A stretch of 64,000 nt of DNA from Paenibacillus thiaminolyticus. Lineage in GTDB: Bacteria > Bacillota > Bacilli > Paenibacillales > Paenibacillaceae. This document shows positions 1-8,846 of the stretch, piece after piece (within the stretch, counting starts at the first letter, position 1; each line of letters begins with the position of its first letter). The notes beneath the pieces were generated by a model, which worked only from the letters and a program-made list of their open reading frames with translations, was not told the DNA's origin and ran no database searches. The position numbers and the translations under genes were made by a program. Location of the stretch: contig NZ_CP041405.1 of assembly GCF_007066085.1 (NCBI RefSeq), positions 2,356,001 to 2,420,000 on the forward strand, given 5' to 3'.

Positions 1-23
1 GCATTCATTCCTCCAAGCTGGCG

Positions 24-701
24 TTGGCTACTCCCGTAACCGGCATGATGTACGGAACGCTGCTCAATTACAAGGGAGTGCTTGAAGCACTGGGGAATGC
101 GGTGAATGAACCGCCTTACAACGCCCCCCCTGTCGGCCCGGTCCTGTATATCAAGCCCGCGAATACTCACATCGGGTACGGCTCGGCCATTCCTCTTCCC
201 GCAGATGCCGAACAGGTAGCCATCGGCGCCGCGTTAGGCGTCGTCATCGGCCGCACCGCAACCCGGGTAAGCGAATCCGAAGCGCTTGATTATGTGGCAG
301 GCTACACGATCGTGAATGATGTCCAGATCCCGCATCAGCAACTGTTCCGGCCCGCTATCCGCCACCTGTCGCGGGATGGCTTCTGTCCCGCAGGTCCTTG
401 GGTAATGAAGCCGGAAGCGATCGGCGACCCGCATAATCTGAAGATCCGCGTATATGTGAATGGGGTACTGAAGCAAGAACAGACGACGGCCCGTCTGATT
501 CGCACTATCCCCCGCTTGCTTGTGGAGATTACGGATTTTATGACGTTGAACGCAGGGGATATGCTGCACGTCGGCATTCCCGAGAACGCGCCGCTCGCTG
601 CAGCGGGAGATGTTGTTCGGATTGCAATCGATGGCATCGGCTGCCTGGACAATCCCGTTGTACGTAAGCAGGGGAGAGCCGAAGGAGGAGAAGCAATATG
701 A
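24..701 (+). CDS. hpaG1: HpaG N-terminal-half subunit (fumarylacetoacetate hydrolase family), probably cut at the left edge
   Basis: FAH-superfamily protein of about 225 residues that aligns by eye with the N-terminal half of the fused enterobacterial HpaG, a bifunctional 5-oxopent-3-ene-1,2,5-tricarboxylate decarboxylase / 2-hydroxyhepta-2,4-diene-1,7-dioate isomerase. Recognisable blocks are YIKPANTHIG, VGI-type end and RDGFCPAGPW. The reading frame is open to the window edge (from base 3). TTG at 24 and ATG at 45/48 have no ribosome site, so the true start may lie outside the window. It overlaps hpaG2 by ATGA, suggesting coupled translation of two half-proteins. Role in homoprotocatechuate breakdown is inferred from family plus neighbours; the exact split of activities between the halves is unknown. 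Confidence 0.85.
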   Translation: MATPVTGMMYGTLLNYKGVLEALGNAVNEPPYNAPPVGPVLYIKPANTHIGYGSAIPLPADAEQVAIGAALGVVIGRTATRVSESEALDYVAGYTIVNDVQIPHQQLFRPAIRHLSRDGFCPAGPWVMKPEAIGDPHNLKIRVYVNGVLKQEQTTARLIRTIPRLLVEITDFMTLNAGDMLHVGIPENAPLAAAGDVVRIAIDGIGCLDNPVVRKQGRAEGGEAI

Positions 702-1459
702 GACACGCACGCGTCGCTTATTCAGGATCGATTCATCACGCGATAGACTTGGGCGGACGGTTGAAGCTTGATGACGGACGAGAAGTTAGCGAATCGGACG
801 TCGTATGGCTTCCGCCGCTGCAGCCCCGTACGATATTCGCGCTAGGCTTGAATTATGCTGATCATGCCAGAGAACTATCCTTTGCTGCTCCGGCTGAACC
901 GCTTGTGTTCCTGAAGGGACCCAACACATTAATCGGTCATCGCGGGCATACTCGCCGTCCCGCTGACGCCGCTTATATGCATTATGAGTGCGAACTTGCC
1001 GTCGTGATCGGCCGTACTGCACGCGCCGTGAAGCAAGAAGAGGCTTACGATTATGTAGCTGGATATACGGTAGCGAATGATTATGCCATCCGCGATTATC
1101 TGGAGAACTATTATCGGCCGAATCTGAGGGTCAAGAACCGCGATGCATGCACTCCAATTGGCCCTTGGCTCGTAGATGCCGGCGATGTGCCCGATCCGAT
1201 GAATTTGACTCTTCGTACCTGCGTGAACGGCGTCTTGACCCAGGAAGGCTCTACCACCGACATGATCTTCAGTATTCCTGCACTTATCGAATATTTGAGC
1301 AGCTTCATGACGCTGAAGCAAGGCGATATCATCCTGACCGGCACGCCCGAGGGATTGGTTAACACCGAGATCGGGGATGAAGTGGTTACCGAAATCGAAG
1401 GCATTGGCCGGCTAGTGAATACGATAGCGGGCGATGATGTTTTTCATATACAGGTCTGA
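698..1459 (+). CDS. hpaG2: HpaG C-terminal-half subunit, decarboxylase/isomerase (FAH family)
   Basis: 253 residues, close to the C-terminal half of fused HpaG. The FAH core carries the MHYECEL motif (paired Glu metal ligands) followed by VANDYAIRDY (Asp ligand) and the closing LTGTPEGL segment, so the divalent-metal site looks complete. It converts the ring-cleavage product after HpaF, by decarboxylation and/or isomerisation, in the cytoplasm. The start ATG overlaps the hpaG1 stop (ATGA), and hpaF follows 33 bp later, so hpaG1-hpaG2-hpaF form a short operon. Being two genes instead of one fusion is usual for Gram-positives, as far as I know. Confidence in family is high; which half does which step is not visible. 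Confidence 0.9.
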   Translation: MRHARVAYSGSIHHAIDLGGRLKLDDGREVSESDVVWLPPLQPRTIFALGLNYADHARELSFAAPAEPLVFLKGPNTLIGHRGHTRRPADAAYMHYECELAVVIGRTARAVKQEEAYDYVAGYTVANDYAIRDYLENYYRPNLRVKNRDACTPIGPWLVDAGDVPDPMNLTLRTCVNGVLTQEGSTTDMIFSIPALIEYLSSFMTLKQGDIILTGTPEGLVNTEIGDEVVTEIEGIGRLVNTIAGDDVFHIQV

Positions 1460-1492
1460 TTCCCTGTGGACAACGATTGAAGGAGGAAGTGT

Positions 1493-1879
1493 ATGCCGCA
1501 TATTATCGTGGAATATACGAGTAATATTAAAGAGGAAGCCAATATTCCATCCCTATTACAAACGATCCACCATGTGCTCCTCGCACGGCGCGATAGTTTC
1601 CCTATCGGAGGGATTCGTTCGCGGGCGATCGAGCTGCATGATTACCTCGTTGCCGATGGCGCGGAAGATGACGCTTTCGTTCACATCACCTTAAAAATTG
1701 GCTCCGGCCGTTCGGAACAAGTCAAGCGAAATACATGCGACGCGCTGTTCGATGCGGTCAAGGCCCATTTTTCCCCGTTGTTCGACCAACGATATTTGGC
1801 GCTGTCGCTGGAGCTGGCGGAATTTAGCGAAGGCGGCACCTACAAGCATAATAATATTCACGCAAGATATGCAACTTAG
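1493..1879 (+). CDS. hpaF: 5-carboxymethyl-2-hydroxymuconate delta-isomerase
   Basis: 128 residues, the usual length for HpaF (CHMI) of the tautomerase superfamily. After removal of Met the chain starts with Pro (MPHIIVEYTSN), the catalytic N-terminal proline of this family, and the pattern PHIIVEYT...GIRSRAIELHDYLVADG is typical. It isomerises 5-carboxymethyl-2-hydroxymuconate before HpaG decarboxylates it. GGAGG stands 7 bp before the ATG. It is the last gene of the plus-strand hpaG1G2F operon and converges with the aldehyde dehydrogenase gene at 2418-3845 across a repeat-rich gap. Confidence 0.92.
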   Translation: MPHIIVEYTSNIKEEANIPSLLQTIHHVLLARRDSFPIGGIRSRAIELHDYLVADGAEDDAFVHITLKIGSGRSEQVKRNTCDALFDAVKAHFSPLFDQRYLALSLELAEFSEGGTYKHNNIHARYAT

Positions 1880-2220
1880 CCTGCATCGGCCAGTCAAAAG
1901 AGGGTGTCTCATAGGCATTGCATCATGATTGGGGGGTATCGGGTCAATAGAGAACAGGGGTGGTATAAAACGGTATGAGGCAAAGCGGTGGAGGAGGGAT
2001 GAGGCAGTGAAATGCTGCGTCAGTGCAGCAATTTTCGTCATTTGAGGCGACATTTGATAAAATTACTGCAATAGTACATTATTTACATCGATTTTTGTGT
2101 TTTATCTATTTGAAAGTCTGAAATTGATGCCGTTTTGCAGGATTCCCTGGAACGGAGTACACGTCAAAAAGGAAAGGTGCATTATTGCAGTTTTTCGGCG
2201 AATCGAGCGTCGAGATTCAG

Positions 2221-2266
2221 GGGGCTGTCTCACTGTAGTGAAATACTACTTGCGGGACACCCCCTT
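2221..2266 (+). terminator. Long hairpin, possible terminator of hpaG1G2F
   Basis: GGGG(c)TGTCTC pairs with GCGGGACACCCC, and an inner GTAGT-GAAAT-ACTAC stem stacks on it. A CCCTTTCTC tail follows. It could end the hpaG1G2F transcript or be one end of a decayed mobile element; the T-run is weak. Confidence 0.4.
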
Positions 2267-2277
2267 TCTCGTTCTGA

Positions 2278-2377
2278 TTTGGAGACTCTGCTTCGTCTTT
2301 GGAGATTCTACTTCGGATTTGGAGACTCTCGTTCGAATTTGGAGAATCTCCTTCGGCTTGGGAGACTTTCCTTCGGC
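2278..2377. repeat. Five tandem 20-bp units (TTTGGAGACTCTNCTTCGNN)
   Basis: Five head-to-tail 20-bp units start at 2278, 2298, 2318, 2338 and 2358. Each opens TTTGGAGA (TTGGGAGA in the last) and closes TTCG plus two variable bases. Units differ at 3-5 positions. There are no spacers, so this is not CRISPR. It sits between the convergent hpaF and aldehyde dehydrogenase genes. Confidence 0.9.
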
Positions 2378-2417
2378 TTACCCTGTTGAATCCGTCCCCT
2401 GATGAGTGAAGCTCACT

Positions 2418-3845
2418 TTACTTTTTCCAGACGACAAGCTTCATTTCTGTCATCTCTTCTATGGCATATTTAATTCCTTCACGCCCGATCCCGCTCTCCT
2501 TCACGCCGCCATACGGCATATGATCAACACGGAAGCTCGGGATGTCGTTAATCATGACGCCGCCGACATGCAGTTGGTCGGCAGCATGCAGCGCTGTATG
2601 CACATGCTCCGTATAAATGCCGGCTTGCAGGCCGAAGCGGGATTCATTCACCTGTTGAATCGCCTCGTCAACCGACTTCACCTGATTAATCACGACAATC
2701 GGTCCGAACACTTCCTGGCAAGAGACCTTCAGCTTAGACCCCGCCTCCAGAATCACCGTCGGATGCAGCACATTGCCGTCGGCATAGCCGCCAGCTGCAA
2801 TCGTCGCTCCGGACTGCCTTGCTTCTTCAATCCAATCCAGCAATCGCCGGACATCTTCAGGCGAGATCACGGCCGATACATCCGTAGCAGGGTCAAGCGG
2901 ATCGCCAATCTGCAGCTGCCGCGTTCGCTGAATGAATTTGTCCACAAATTCATCATATGCCTCTTCATGGACATACACACGCTGCAACGAAATACATACT
3001 TGGCCCTGATAAGCAAAAGCGCCTGTGACGGAACGCTCGATCATATCGTCTAACCGAACGCCTTTGTCCACAATAAGCGCCGAATTGGAGCCAAGCTCCA
3101 GGGTTACGCGCTTGAGACCGGCCTGATTGCGAATCCCGATGCCAACCGCCGGACTGCCGGTGAACGTAATCATCCGAATCCTGTCGTCTGTCACGATTCG
3201 CTCGCCAATGAGGCGGCCGCTGCCGGTCACGACGTTCAAAGCACCGGCCGGCAGTCCGGCCTCCTGCAGCAATTCGGCGATGAACAGGCTCGACAGGGGC
3301 GATTGCGAGGCAGGCTTGAGCACCATCGCATTGCCCGCTGCGATCGCCGGGCCTACTTTATGAGCGACCAGATTCATGGGGAAGTTGAACGGGGTAATCG
3401 CCCCTATCACTCCAAGAGGTTCTCGCAGCGTATAGGCCAATCTCCCCTCGCCGCTCCTCGATGCGTCCAGCGGCAGTGTTTCCCCGTGTATCCGCTTCGC
3501 TTCTTCCGCCGCGAACCGATACGTCTCAATCGTACGCTCCACTTCAAGCATGGCCGTCCTGATCGGCTTGGCCACCTCGAGCGCGAGAAGCCGAGCTGCC
3601 TCGCCCGCGCGTGCTTCGAGCAAGCTGGACAAGCGGTCAAGGATTGCCGCGCGCTGATGTGCGGGCATCCTGGCCATGACGATTCTAGCTTCATAAGCAG
3701 CTTGGATAGCCTGCTCGATGTCTTCTTCCCCGGCGGCGGGAATCTCCGCAATCACTTCGCCTGAATAGGGAGAACGCAGCATACTGTAATGCTGCGTGTC
3801 CACCCATGCACCGTTAATGAACAGTCTTCTCTTCATCTTCGTCAC
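2418..3845 (-). CDS. NAD(P)-dependent aldehyde dehydrogenase, end of hpa operon (possible succinate-semialdehyde dehydrogenase)
   Basis: 475-residue aldehyde dehydrogenase. Asn154 (TPFNFP), Glu250 (TLELGSN) and nucleophile Cys284 (GQVCISLQR) are in place, as is the FTGSPAVG cofactor loop. It is distinct from HpaE in sequence and is nearer to the lactaldehyde/glyceraldehyde-3-phosphate (non-phosphorylating) branch. GTG start with AAGGA 7 bp upstream. It follows hpaD by 10 bp, so it is almost certainly the last gene of the minus-strand operon. In this pathway the aldolase step yields succinate semialdehyde, so oxidation of that product is the simplest role; 4-hydroxyphenylacetaldehyde is an alternative. 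Substrate is inference only. Confidence 0.85.
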   Translation of the reverse strand: MTKMKRRLFINGAWVDTQHYSMLRSPYSGEVIAEIPAAGEEDIEQAIQAAYEARIVMARMPAHQRAAILDRLSSLLEARAGEAARLLALEVAKPIRTAMLEVERTIETYRFAAEEAKRIHGETLPLDASRSGEGRLAYTLREPLGVIGAITPFNFPMNLVAHKVGPAIAAGNAMVLKPASQSPLSSLFIAELLQEAGLPAGALNVVTGSGRLIGERIVTDDRIRMITFTGSPAVGIGIRNQAGLKRVTLELGSNSALIVDKGVRLDDMIERSVTGAFAYQGQVCISLQRVYVHEEAYDEFVDKFIQRTRQLQIGDPLDPATDVSAVISPEDVRRLLDWIEEARQSGATIAAGGYADGNVLHPTVILEAGSKLKVSCQEVFGPIVVINQVKSVDEAIQQVNESRFGLQAGIYTEHVHTALHAADQLHVGGVMINDIPSFRVDHMPYGGVKESGIGREGIKYAIEEMTEMKLVVWKK

Positions 3846-3855
3846 CTGAATATCC

Positions 3856-4839
3856 TTAGATCAAGTGCTGCGGCTGCCGGGAAGGCAGCGCCGCCGTCAG
3901 CAGCTCAGCATGCTCGCCGGTCTCGATATCGACGAATGGCGTCCCTTCATTGAACCAGGATTCCGGTGTCGCGCTTCCCCAGAACGTCTGCCGTCTCGGA
4001 TCGTGGATGTCCCATTTAATCGGTCCAAGATCAGGATCGCTTGTTAAATAATCTCCATTATACAGTTCAATCCGAATGCCATCGGGATCTCTCAAATAGA
4101 GGAAGAAGGCATTAGACAACCCATGTCTGCCGGGTCCGCGTTCAATGCTGCCCTGATAACCAAGCGATGCCAGCACGTCGCACGCATGAATCAGCGCCAA
4201 CGGATCCGGAAGCCAGAAGCCAACATGATGCAGTCTTGGACCCGGTCCATTCATGAAGGCTTGATCATGTACGTTATGCTTGCGATGCAGCCAAGCTGCG
4301 TACAAACTGTCATCTTCGAGCGCCGTATACTCGGAGCAGGCGAAGCCCAGTTCATTGACGAAAAAATCATAGGCCCGGGCCACATCGGAAACAAAGCAAT
4401 TGACATGGTCAATGCGCTGGATGCGCGCACCCGTATATAAATCATACCGCTGCAGCAATCTTTCCACCTTATCCATCTCCGCGTAGAACTGCAACGGAAG
4501 TCCGCTGACATCCTGCACATGCAAAGCCCGGCCCATCGCATGCAGCGTCCCTGGCGGTATCCACCGGGTCGGAAGGCCCCGGGACGCAAAGAGCCGTTCC
4601 AGTGCTTCCAGGTCGCTTTCCCGCATGACTTTGTAGCCTAGAGCGACGATTCCCGGCTTGTCCGCTTTGACCAGATGCAAGCAGTGATGGTTATGCTCTT
4701 CCAGACCGCGGAGATATAAATTGTTTTCGTCGCTTTCCGTTTCAATGAAGCCCAAGGCATCCACATAAAATTTCCGCGACTGTTCCAGATCCGTAACATT
4801 CATAATGACATTTCCGATTCGAATAATGGAGAAATCCAA
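3856..4839 (-). CDS. hpaD: 3,4-dihydroxyphenylacetate (homoprotocatechuate) 2,3-dioxygenase
   Basis: 327-residue type I (vicinal oxygen chelate) extradiol dioxygenase with two glyoxalase-like modules: residues about 5-120 and 140-262. The likely Fe/Mn ligands are His145 (QRIDHVNCFV), His204 or 205 (PRLHHVGFWL) and Glu258 (IRIELYNGDY), matching by order the 2-His-1-Glu site of the Brevibacterium enzyme. It opens the homoprotocatechuate ring to 5-carboxymethyl-2-hydroxymuconate semialdehyde, the substrate of HpaE. GAGGAGG lies before the ATG. It sits 26 bp after hpaB and 10 bp before the aldehyde dehydrogenase gene. Confidence 0.93.
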   Translation of the reverse strand: MDFSIIRIGNVIMNVTDLEQSRKFYVDALGFIETESDENNLYLRGLEEHNHHCLHLVKADKPGIVALGYKVMRESDLEALERLFASRGLPTRWIPPGTLHAMGRALHVQDVSGLPLQFYAEMDKVERLLQRYDLYTGARIQRIDHVNCFVSDVARAYDFFVNELGFACSEYTALEDDSLYAAWLHRKHNVHDQAFMNGPGPRLHHVGFWLPDPLALIHACDVLASLGYQGSIERGPGRHGLSNAFFLYLRDPDGIRIELYNGDYLTSDPDLGPIKWDIHDPRRQTFWGSATPESWFNEGTPFVDIETGEHAELLTAALPSRQPQHLI

Positions 4840-4865
4840 ATCTATCGCCTCCTCACCTCAATGGA

Positions 4866-6335
4866 TTAATGAGTAACAAGTTGCTCGGAACGCTCCAGAA
4901 ACTCCTTGACCCGATCGACATATTCCTGCTTATCGTAGCCATTGTATAACGCTCCGGCCATTCTTACCGGATCGCCGAAGAAGTACCGTTCATACAAGGT
5001 TTGGCGGCTTCCAAAGGCGCTCATGCACACATCCCATGCCAGCCGGTACAGCTTGACGCGATGGTATGCGTCCTGATTCGCAGCCTGCAAATATTTGTCC
5101 AGATCTGGCCGAAGCACGGATTGAAAATCCGCCTCGTTCGGAAGCGCCATGAGCCCGCTTGCGCCAAGGAGCTGCATAATCTCTGAAAAACGGGGGTACA
5201 TCTTCGGGAAATAGTTCCGCGCGGCATTCAGAGGCCCAAAATCAGGGGTCATCACGCCCCAACGATCGAGCTTGGCGTTGGCCTCCGAAGCGGTTAAGAA
5301 CGCTTTCAATGTTTCCAAGGCAATGATGACTTCCGCCATTTTCTCCTGCACATGCTGGTATTGGCCGATATTAATGGTCTCCACCATCAGCTGAAGGATG
5401 CCAAGAATGAATTCGGTTTTCGCTACGTTCTTCGAGACGACCTGGTGTGTCATATGAACCGCGGCGTTGCTGTCCGCATATGCGCGGTTGCAAATATCGG
5501 TATTGCCCAGGGCAAAGATTCGATTCCATGGCACCGTCACATCATCGAAGACAACGATCGCGTCCATTTCTTCAAAACGGGAACCGAGCGGGTGATCAAA
5601 AGGAGATTTGCCGTAATCGAACGATTCCCGGCATATAAATTTCAATCCAGGCGTGTTGTTCGGAATCGAGAATGCAAATGCATACGGATTCTCCTCTTCC
5701 GATTGCTTCAATACCGTTGAGGGAAATACCATAATTTCATCCGTAATCCCGCCCTGGGTCGCAAGCAGGCGGGCGCCGCGAATCACCAAGCCATCGTCAT
5801 TCTTCCTTACGATTCGAGCCGCGATATAAGGATCGGACAACTGATGAGTCTGGACTCCCCGATTCACTTGCGGCTGAATTAACGTATGGGTAAGCGACAG
5901 ATCGTTTTCACGAATGTATTCAATATATTGCCGCATATTGTCGGCATACATCGTATCTTGTGCACCGAATATATCTGCTGCCGCGCCATAGGCCATCATC
6001 CCCGAATTGATGTAGTCAGGAGAGCGTCCCATCATTCCGCCATTGAACTTGGCCCACTCCTGTATCATGTTTCTTCGTTTCTCCAGATCTTCTCTGGTGC
6101 TTGGCTGGAGGAAGGATGTTCCTACCCGCTCCCCTGTTGTTGGAGATACGCAGGTCATGATCTCGATCTTGTCAGGGTCGAATTGCATATCATACAGAGC
6201 GGCCTGACTTCTCATCACCCCCCGGAACGCCGGATGCTCGGACACTTTTCCTTGGACTTGCTGTCCGTCAATCCAGACATTGGATTTCGCTGCATCAATG
6301 CGGTCAATATATTGTTGACCTGTCTTGGCTGGCAT
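4866..6335 (-). CDS. hpaB: 4-hydroxyphenylacetate 3-monooxygenase, oxygenase component
   Basis: 489 residues, family length for the FADH2-using HpaB/HpaA oxygenase. Typical blocks include the N-terminal MPAKTGQQYIDRI, the RVGTSFLQP region, the GARLLATQGGITDEIMVFPS segment that contacts flavin, and a C-terminal helical bundle of acyl-CoA-dehydrogenase type. It hydroxylates 4-hydroxyphenylacetate to homoprotocatechuate using reduced flavin from a separate reductase, here HpaC at 13780-14250. The gene lies 51 bp after hpaE and 26 bp before hpaD in the same operon. Substrate preference could extend to other p-substituted phenols. Confidence 0.92.
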   Translation of the reverse strand: MPAKTGQQYIDRIDAAKSNVWIDGQQVQGKVSEHPAFRGVMRSQAALYDMQFDPDKIEIMTCVSPTTGERVGTSFLQPSTREDLEKRRNMIQEWAKFNGGMMGRSPDYINSGMMAYGAAADIFGAQDTMYADNMRQYIEYIRENDLSLTHTLIQPQVNRGVQTHQLSDPYIAARIVRKNDDGLVIRGARLLATQGGITDEIMVFPSTVLKQSEEENPYAFAFSIPNNTPGLKFICRESFDYGKSPFDHPLGSRFEEMDAIVVFDDVTVPWNRIFALGNTDICNRAYADSNAAVHMTHQVVSKNVAKTEFILGILQLMVETINIGQYQHVQEKMAEVIIALETLKAFLTASEANAKLDRWGVMTPDFGPLNAARNYFPKMYPRFSEIMQLLGASGLMALPNEADFQSVLRPDLDKYLQAANQDAYHRVKLYRLAWDVCMSAFGSRQTLYERYFFGDPVRMAGALYNGYDKQEYVDRVKEFLERSEQLVTH

Positions 6336-6386
6336 AGAATGACCTCCTTGGCTTCATTCGGATCAGGCAATCTGCCTGTCAGATAA

Positions 6387-7886
6387 CTATCTGGCTGCCT
6401 TCTTGCCGAAAGCAGGAATATGTTGTTCATCAAGCGCGACGTGGATAATCTGGGTTTCCGTATAGAAGTCGAACCCGTAATGGCCCCCTTCTCTGCCGAT
6501 TCCGCTTGCTTTGGTCCCGCCGAACGGCGTGCGCAAATCCCGCACATTTTGGGAGTTAACCCAGACCATCCCGCACTCCAGCTGCTGTGCCATCCGGTGC
6601 CCGCGCTTCATATCGTTCGTCCAGACATAACCGGCCAGCCCGTATTTGGAATCATTGGCCATTCTAAGCGCTTCCTCCTCGGTGGAGAAGGGAATGACGG
6701 TGAGCACGGGGCCGAATATTTCCTCTTGGGCCACCGTCATTTGATTGTTGGCGTTCAGAATAAGGGTGGGCGCTACATAATTGCCTGCGCTCAGTCCGTC
6801 AGGGATCGAAGCGGAGATGACTTCTGCGCCCTCATTCCGCGCTGTGCCGATATAGCGGTTGACATGGTTATAATGTTCGCGGTGAATCAGCGGGCCCACT
6901 TCCGTAGCCGGATCTTGCGGATCGCCGACGATAATATTCCGCAATCTGTCCTTCAGCCTGTCAACAAACGGATCATGGATGGATTCGTGAATAAGCAGTC
7001 TCGAATTGGCAGTGCACCGCTCTCCGTTGAAGGAGAAAATCTGCCATACGACCGCGTCCAATGCCGTATCCAGATCAGCATCCTCAAATACGATGGCCGG
7101 TGACTTGCCACCCAATTCCATCGAGACGCGCTTCAGCGTATCTGAACCGTTCTTAATAATTGCCGACCCGGTCGTCGTCTCCCCCGTGAAAGAAATCAGC
7201 TGCACGTCAGGGTGAGCGACTAACGGCGCGCCGCAAGTCTCGCCATATCCATGGACGACATTGAATACGCCTGGAGGCAACCCGGCTTCATGAATAATCT
7301 CGGCCAGCTTGTTCGCCGTAAGCGGAGACCACTCGGCCGGCTTCAATACACAAGTATTTCCGGTCGCGAGGGTTGGAGCCACTTTCCAGGTGGCCAGCAT
7401 GAACGGCGCATTCCACGGTGTAATCAAGCCCGCAACACCGACCGGCTTATGAATCGTATAGTTGATAAACGAGTTGTCCACTTGATACGATTCGCCGACA
7501 AGACGCGTCTTGACCATCTCTGCATAGAAGCGGAAATTGGCAGCCGCGCGTTCGGCCTGCTTCTTCGTCTGGGCAATCGGCAACCCGCTATCCAGCGATT
7601 CCAGGTACGAGATATCTTCCGCATATTTCTCTATCAGCTCGGCAATTCTGATGATATATTTCATTCGTTCGTTAACGCGCATCGTCCGCCAAGGCCCTTC
7701 ATCGAACGCTCGGCGCGCTGCCGCCACAGCAAGGCCGATATCCTCGGCGAATCCTTCTGCCACTTCATTGATCGGCACATTGTTGAACGGATTGAGGTTG
7801 CTGAATGCGCGGCCAGACACGCTCTCTACGAATTGGCCGTTAATATAATGCAATACGTTGCCGATATGACTCTGTGACTTCTTCAT
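6387..7886 (-). CDS. hpaE: 5-carboxymethyl-2-hydroxymuconate semialdehyde dehydrogenase
   Basis: 499-residue aldehyde dehydrogenase with Asn159 (TPWNAP), Glu257 (SMELGGKSP) and catalytic Cys291 (NGERCTANSR). The ERCTANSRLLI signature and the C-terminal LRTPFGGTKASGIGREGG are characteristic of HpaE. It oxidises the HpaD product to the corresponding acid with NAD. It lies 30 bp after the DapA-like gene and 51 bp before hpaB. A GGAAGGAGAG ribosome site precedes the ATG. Confidence 0.92.
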   Translation of the reverse strand: MKKSQSHIGNVLHYINGQFVESVSGRAFSNLNPFNNVPINEVAEGFAEDIGLAVAAARRAFDEGPWRTMRVNERMKYIIRIAELIEKYAEDISYLESLDSGLPIAQTKKQAERAAANFRFYAEMVKTRLVGESYQVDNSFINYTIHKPVGVAGLITPWNAPFMLATWKVAPTLATGNTCVLKPAEWSPLTANKLAEIIHEAGLPPGVFNVVHGYGETCGAPLVAHPDVQLISFTGETTTGSAIIKNGSDTLKRVSMELGGKSPAIVFEDADLDTALDAVVWQIFSFNGERCTANSRLLIHESIHDPFVDRLKDRLRNIIVGDPQDPATEVGPLIHREHYNHVNRYIGTARNEGAEVISASIPDGLSAGNYVAPTLILNANNQMTVAQEEIFGPVLTVIPFSTEEEALRMANDSKYGLAGYVWTNDMKRGHRMAQQLECGMVWVNSQNVRDLRTPFGGTKASGIGREGGHYGFDFYTETQIIHVALDEQHIPAFGKKAAR

Positions 7887-7916
7887 GTCTTCTCTCCTTC
7901 CTCTCCGAGTATGTCA

Positions 7917-8846
7917 TCACGAAGACGCATTCATTTGCTTGGTTAAGATCCCGTACTGAACGAGCGTCTCCTCGATTTCCTGACGAAGAGCTTCGGATGG
8001 GGGGCCAAGCGGGAGCCTTACTGCCGGATTGATTTTCCCCATCATGCCCAATGCCGTCTTGACAGGTACCGGATTCGTATCCTTGAATAGAACGTCATTC
8101 AGCGTCAGCAAATGGTAATGAAGTTCTGCCGCGCCTTCGACATCCCCCGCAGTCCAGCGATTATACAGCTCGGCGACTTCCTTCGGCGCTACGTTCGCTG
8201 TGGCTGCAACATGGCCTGCCCCGCCGATCGCCAGCATCGGGTAACACAACAACTCAATCCCTGAATACAGCAGGAAATCCCTTCCACAGCGATGAAGAAC
8301 CCGGTTCACATGTTCGAAATCTTTGTTGGACTCTTTGATTCCGACAATGTTATCGCAATCTTCTACCAGACGAGCCAGTGTGCTTACCTCCAAATTCACG
8401 CCTGTTCGGCCCGGGATATTATACAGAATGATCGGAATATCCACGGAATCGGCAATCGTTCTGAAATGTTGATATAATGCTTGCTGGTTCGGACGATTAT
8501 AATACGGCACGATGACAAGCGCCGCATCTGCCCCCATCTCTTGGGCAAGCTTCGTCAAGTGCAGCGCTTCCTCATGATTCGTTGATCCCGTGCCCGGAGC
8601 AACAGGAACGCGTTGATTGACCGTACGAATGACATGCTCCATAATCATCTCGCGTTCCGCAAGCGTGAGCGAGCTTGGCTCTCCGGTCGTTCCGGTAACC
8701 GAAATTCCGTGAGAGCCGGATTCAAGATGCCATTCAATCAAGCCGCTCATCGTCTGCAAATCCACTTGATTATTGCTGTCAAACGGAGTTACAATCGGCG
8801 AGATCGAACCTCTCAATCGTTGTTTCATTTCTTTCGCGTTGATCAT
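7917..8846 (-). CDS. DapA/N-acetylneuraminate-lyase family aldolase in hpa operon
   Basis: 309 residues, a class I (Schiff-base) aldolase of the dihydrodipicolinate synthase superfamily. Key residues are present: TGTTGE at 51-56, Tyr142 and Arg147 (LYNIPGRTG), and Schiff-base Lys171 (VGIKESN). Its start overlaps the livF stop (ATGA) and hpaE follows, so it belongs to the catabolic operon rather than to lysine synthesis. Canonical hpa clusters end with HpaH hydratase and the metal-dependent HpaI aldolase, neither of which is seen here. I infer that this protein cleaves (or hydrates and cleaves) the heptenedioate intermediate to pyruvate and succinate semialdehyde. A plain DapA role cannot be excluded from sequence alone. 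Confidence 0.82.
   Translation of the reverse strand: MINAKEMKQRLRGSISPIVTPFDSNNQVDLQTMSGLIEWHLESGSHGISVTGTTGEPSSLTLAEREMIMEHVIRTVNQRVPVAPGTGSTNHEEALHLTKLAQEMGADAALVIVPYYNRPNQQALYQHFRTIADSVDIPIILYNIPGRTGVNLEVSTLARLVEDCDNIVGIKESNKDFEHVNRVLHRCGRDFLLYSGIELLCYPMLAIGGAGHVAATANVAPKEVAELYNRWTAGDVEGAAELHYHLLTLNDVLFKDTNPVPVKTALGMMGKINPAVRLPLGPPSEALRQEIEETLVQYGILTKQMNASS

Larger units (their letters stand above)
1880..2417. other. Intergenic gap with hairpin and tandem repeat; possible MITE-like remnant
   Basis: No convincing gene. The left side begins with AGAGGGTGTCTCAT (about 1899-1912) and the right side carries GCGGGACACCCC (about 2252-2263), whose complement GGGGTGTCCCGC resembles the left end, so the segment could be a decayed IS or MITE with terminal inverted repeats. 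It also holds TTTTGCAGGATTCCCT (about 2133-2148), a word shared with the dispersed repeat at 25.7 and 53.8 kb. The hairpin and 20-bp tandem array are listed separately. Confidence 0.5.
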
